Of a DNA stretch of 8,944 bases, positions 7,242 to 8,944 are shown in pieces. The notes under the pieces are model-generated. The model did not search any database and was not told where the DNA came from. It saw only the letters and a program-made list of their open reading frames with translations. Positions within the stretch are counted from its first letter, which is position 1; each line of letters starts with the position of its first letter. Origin of the DNA: Gammaproteobacteria bacterium (GTDB lineage: Bacteria > Pseudomonadota > Gammaproteobacteria > S012-40); the NCBI GenBank assembly GCA_026982215.1, contig JALSHN010000382.1:1-8944 (forward strand), given 5' to 3'. Both the position numbers and the translations under genes were made by a program.

Positions 7242-7254
7242 GACGGCTCGTCAG

Positions 7255-7330
<76 letters not shown>

Positions 7331-7338
7331 GATTCTTC

Positions 7339-7364
7339 AACCCCGGTGACCCGCCGGGGTTTTT
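7339..7364 (+). terminator. Intrinsic terminator after tRNA-Gly
   Basis: AACCCCGG (7339-7346) pairs with CCGGGGTT (7354-7361) around a seven-base loop, and the run of T covers 7360-7364. It begins eight bases after the CCA end of tRNA-Gly and lies between two tRNA genes, where a terminator is not expected in a co-transcribed tRNA operon. Confidence 0.85.
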
Positions 7365-7388
7365 CATGCCCGCCCCCTGGGCTATCAT
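7361..7388 (+). promoter_or_regulatory. Candidate promoter of the tRNA-Cys gene, overlapping the preceding terminator
   Basis: TTTTCA (7361-7366, four of six matches to TTGACA) is 16 bases upstream of TATCAT (7383-7388, five of six matches to TATAAT). Initiation would fall near 7395, about eight bases before the mature tRNA, the same arrangement as for tRNA-Gly. The -35 element lies in the T-run of the preceding terminator. The weak -35 makes this less certain than the tRNA-Gly promoter. Confidence 0.5.
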
Positions 7389-7402
7389 TGAATACCTCGC
7401 TT

Positions 7403-7476
7403 GGCTGAGTGGCAGAGTGGTTATGCAGCGGCCTGCAAAGCCGTGTACCTCGGTTCGATTCCGGGCTCAGCCTCCA
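7403..7476 (+). tRNA. tRNA-Cys, anticodon GCA
   Basis: The 74-base gene has acceptor arms GGCTGAG and CTCAGCC, anticodon stem GCGGC/GCCGT (with one G-U pair) around CTGCAAA, a T-arm with TTCGATT, the U73 discriminator typical of tRNA-Cys, and an encoded CCA. Anticodon GCA is at 7435-7437 and reads UGC/UGU. It occupies the same place as cysT between glyW and leuZ in E. coli. Confidence 0.96.
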
Positions 7477-7484
7477 AATCTTCT

Positions 7485-7507
7485 GGCCCGCCTCGCGCGG
7501 GCCTTTT
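7485..7507 (+). terminator. Intrinsic terminator after tRNA-Cys
   Basis: GGCCCGC (7485-7491) pairs perfectly with GCGGGCC (7497-7503) around a five-base loop, followed by TTTT (7504-7507). It starts eight bases after the tRNA-Cys CCA and lies 34 bases before the tRNA-Leu gene. Confidence 0.8.
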
Positions 7508-7541
7508 GTCTTCCCGACGTGGGCCATGCCCGCACTGTTCC

Positions 7542-7628
7542 GCCTCGGTGGCGAAATTGGTAGACGCAAGGGACTTAAAATCCCTCGGGAGCGATCCCGT
7601 GCCGGTTCGAGTCCGGCCCGAGGCACCA
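7542..7628 (+). tRNA. tRNA-Leu, anticodon UAA
   Basis: The 87-base class II tRNA has acceptor arms GCCTCGG and CCGAGGC, anticodon stem AGGGA/TCCCT around CTTAAAA, the long variable arm of leucine tRNAs (CGGGAGCGATCCCG region), a T-arm with TTCGAGT, and encoded CCA after A73. Anticodon TAA is at 7576-7578 and reads UUA/UUG. It is the counterpart of E. coli leuZ. No -10-like sequence is visible in the 34 bases between the preceding terminator and the gene, so it may depend on readthrough from tRNA-Cys. No hairpin terminator follows; a 22-base all-pyrimidine stretch (7629-7650) does. Confidence 0.97.
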
Positions 7629-7657
7629 CCTTTCCCCCTTTTCTCCCTCCACGGCCT

Positions 7658-8248
7658 TCAAGGGTTGGGATCGCGCACCAGCCTCACGTAGTTGATGGCG
7701 TTGCTTTTGGGGGCGGGCGTGGCGTCGCCCAGGAACGGCTGCAGGATCCAGGCGCGGGCGTATTCTCCCCGGCCGTCGATCTCGTGAAACGGGGTGGACG
7801 ACCAGAAGCCCACCGCCGGCGGGGTGGGGGTGCTTTGGAAGTATTCCGGGATCGGTGAGCCGGGGGTGTCGGGGAAGATGCGCAAATTGATGGCCGGCCC
7901 ATAGCATTGCAGATTCACCAGGCTCTGCAGCTCCTTGATGGTGGGCAGGCGCCAGCCGGGGTAGTCCTGGGCGACCTGCAGGGCACCGGCCCAGTCGTAG
8001 CGCGCGGGATCGCCGATGCAGCGGTTGGTTCCGGCGTCGTAGTTTTGTCCCAGGGTACAGCGCATCCAGATGAGGCCGGTCCTCAGGTCTTGGACCACGG
8101 CGCGGCCGCTGCCGTCGTCGGGGGGCAGGGTGGTGTCGTAGCGCGTGTCCGGGGTGCTGGGGGGGATGACCTCGGGCAGGCAGATCTCGGCCAGGGCCGC
8201 CGGAGCGCCCAGCAATAGCAGCAGGCCGAGGCGGACGGTCGCCTTCAT
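7658..8248 (-). CDS. Secreted DUF1566 / Lcl_C domain protein
   Basis: This protein of 196 residues starts with a clear signal peptide (LGLLLLLGAPAALA, probable cut after A20), so it should be exported. The remainder carries the landmarks of the DUF1566 (Lcl_C) family: TGLIW (57-61), WRLPTIKEL (99-107), FWSSTP (148-153) and a C-terminal YVRLVRD. The domain is named after the C-terminal part of the Legionella collagen-like adhesin Lcl; the function of most members, including this one, is unknown. The ATG at 8248 is chosen because it opens the signal peptide, overlaps the upstream stop (ATGA) and has GGAG ten bases before it (8262-8259). The longer open frame back to 8452 is arginine/proline-rich shadow sequence within the upstream gene. 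It is coupled to another Lcl_C gene and ends 29 bases from the tRNA-Leu gene on the opposite strand. Confidence 0.82.
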   Translation of the reverse strand: MKATVRLGLLLLLGAPAALAEICLPEVIPPSTPDTRYDTTLPPDDGSGRAVVQDLRTGLIWMRCTLGQNYDAGTNRCIGDPARYDWAGALQVAQDYPGWRLPTIKELQSLVNLQCYGPAINLRIFPDTPGSPIPEYFQSTPTPPAVGFWSSTPFHEIDGRGEYARAWILQPFLGDATPAPKSNAINYVRLVRDPNP

Positions 8249-8944
8249 GGCGGCAGGTCTCCGGGGCGGAGGCGGCGCACGGCGCGTAGGTAGCCCCATT
8301 CTTGTTTGAGGCGGGTGGTGAAACTGCCGTCGGCGAAATCCACCACCCAGGCCTTGCCGGGCTGGTAGGCGCTGGGGCTGGCGCTCCAGTAGGGGCCGCG
8401 GGCGGTGAGGGGGAAGGCGGTGAGGTCGATGGTGGCCTCCCATTCGATGCACTGGTCGTTACTGTCGCGGTAACGACAGGGCGGGTCGTAGTGCACCAGG
8501 GTCAGTAGTTCATCCAGTCTGGGCAGACGCCAGTCGGTGAAGCCGCACAGACCGGCGCCGTTGTTGGCTTGGTTCACGGCCTCGATGTAGGCGCTGGTGG
8601 TGCAGTTGTCCAGGGTGCAGACGATGCCGAAGCCGCCGCCGGCGGCGGAGTTGGTGCCGGGGTCACCGCCGTTGATGTTGTCCACGGTGTTGTACCAGGT
8701 GTAAGAGGCGCCGGTCTGGCGTAGGCCGCCACTATTGTCTTGTTTGCGTTCCCACATCAGTCCGGTGGTCTCGTCGACGATGCATTCGTCCGCTCCCACG
8801 GCGTAGAGGGAGAAACGCATGGGGGTGTCTTGGTCGCCGTCCTGGCCGGGGTGGGTGGCTACGGGGCAGTTTTGGATGGTGGTGTCGTCCTGGCAGCGGG
8901 TGAGGCCGCTGTCGTTCAATAGCCCGGTGCCGTCGTCGTCGATG
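8245..8944 (-). CDS. DUF1566 / Lcl_C domain protein, 5' end outside the window (partial)
   Basis: The frame stays open to the window edge, so 232 residues of an unfinished protein are visible. Family landmarks are LNDSGLTRC near the edge, followed by CPVATHPGQDGDQD, then TGLMWERK, GFTDWRLPRLDELLTLV, YWSAS and a C-terminal GYLRAVRRLR. A TTG at 8919 could serve as a start, but the reading continues upstream as IDDDGTGLLND, which fits the family's usual lead-in, and no signal peptide appears after the TTG; the true start is therefore probably beyond 8944. The stop overlaps the ATG of the next Lcl_C gene. It shares the same domain with that gene but little close identity, so the two are old paralogs or independent family members rather than a recent duplication. 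Function unknown; export is likely by analogy. Confidence 0.78.
   Translation of the reverse strand, partial: IDDDGTGLLNDSGLTRCQDDTTIQNCPVATHPGQDGDQDTPMRFSLYAVGADECIVDETTGLMWERKQDNSGGLRQTGASYTWYNTVDNINGGDPGTNSAAGGGFGIVCTLDNCTTSAYIEAVNQANNGAGLCGFTDWRLPRLDELLTLVHYDPPCRYRDSNDQCIEWEATIDLTAFPLTARGPYWSASPSAYQPGKAWVVDFADGSFTTRLKQEWGYLRAVRRLRPGDLPP

Noticed and set aside
8249..8452. A 68-codon N-terminal extension of the complete Lcl_C protein
   Set aside because: The extension is Arg/Pro/His-rich, overlaps the upstream Lcl_C gene in another frame, and would bury an obvious signal peptide that starts at 8248.
8633..8648. Perfect 16-bp palindrome CCGCCGCCGGCGGCGG
   Set aside because: It encodes an Ala-Ala-Gly-Gly-Gly stretch inside the partial Lcl_C gene; repeated GCC/GGC codons explain it without a separate function.

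Overview
The window is ordinary, GC-rich chromosomal DNA of a gammaproteobacterium. Two gene arrangements point there: an rseB(end)-rseC-mucD/degP run, which is the tail of a sigma-E/AlgU stress operon, and uvrC-pgsA followed by tRNA-Gly, tRNA-Cys and tRNA-Leu, the same order as uvrC-pgsA-glyW-cysT-leuZ in Escherichia coli. Gene content and base composition would suit a high-GC environmental lineage, but the sequence alone does not fix genus or family.

Layout. Positions 1-57 hold the 3' end of a plus-strand gene, probably rseB. It overlaps rseC (54-572), which overlaps a secreted DegP/MucD serine protease (565-1977). A strong hairpin (1998-2036) ends this operon on the plus strand and, on the minus strand, ends the convergent acetyl-CoA synthetase gene acs (2054-4018). 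A 124-bp divergent intergenic region follows, with an extended -10 promoter candidate facing right. From there runs a tight three-gene operon: a family 5 uracil-DNA glycosylase (4143-4775), uvrC (4779-6617) and pgsA (6614-7171). Next is a tRNA block: tRNA-Gly(GCC) at 7255-7330 with its own good promoter, tRNA-Cys(GCA) at 7403-7476, and tRNA-Leu(UAA) at 7542-7628. Unexpectedly, an intrinsic terminator lies after each of the first two tRNAs. The right end (7658-8944, minus strand) holds two translationally coupled genes for DUF1566/Lcl_C-type proteins. One is complete with a signal peptide; the other runs off the window.

How the genes work together. rseB/rseC/mucD belong to envelope-stress sensing and periplasmic protein quality control. 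acs feeds acetate into acetyl-CoA. The udg-uvrC pair joins base excision and nucleotide excision repair in one transcript with the phospholipid gene pgsA. The Lcl_C pair probably encodes exported proteins of unknown role.

I found no mobile element, CRISPR array, prophage or convincing new system. The points most worth a second look are the glycosylase occupying the place that uvrY/gacA has upstream of uvrC in other gammaproteobacteria, the terminators between the tRNA genes, and the tandem Lcl_C genes that run head-on into the tRNA-Leu gene with no visible terminator.
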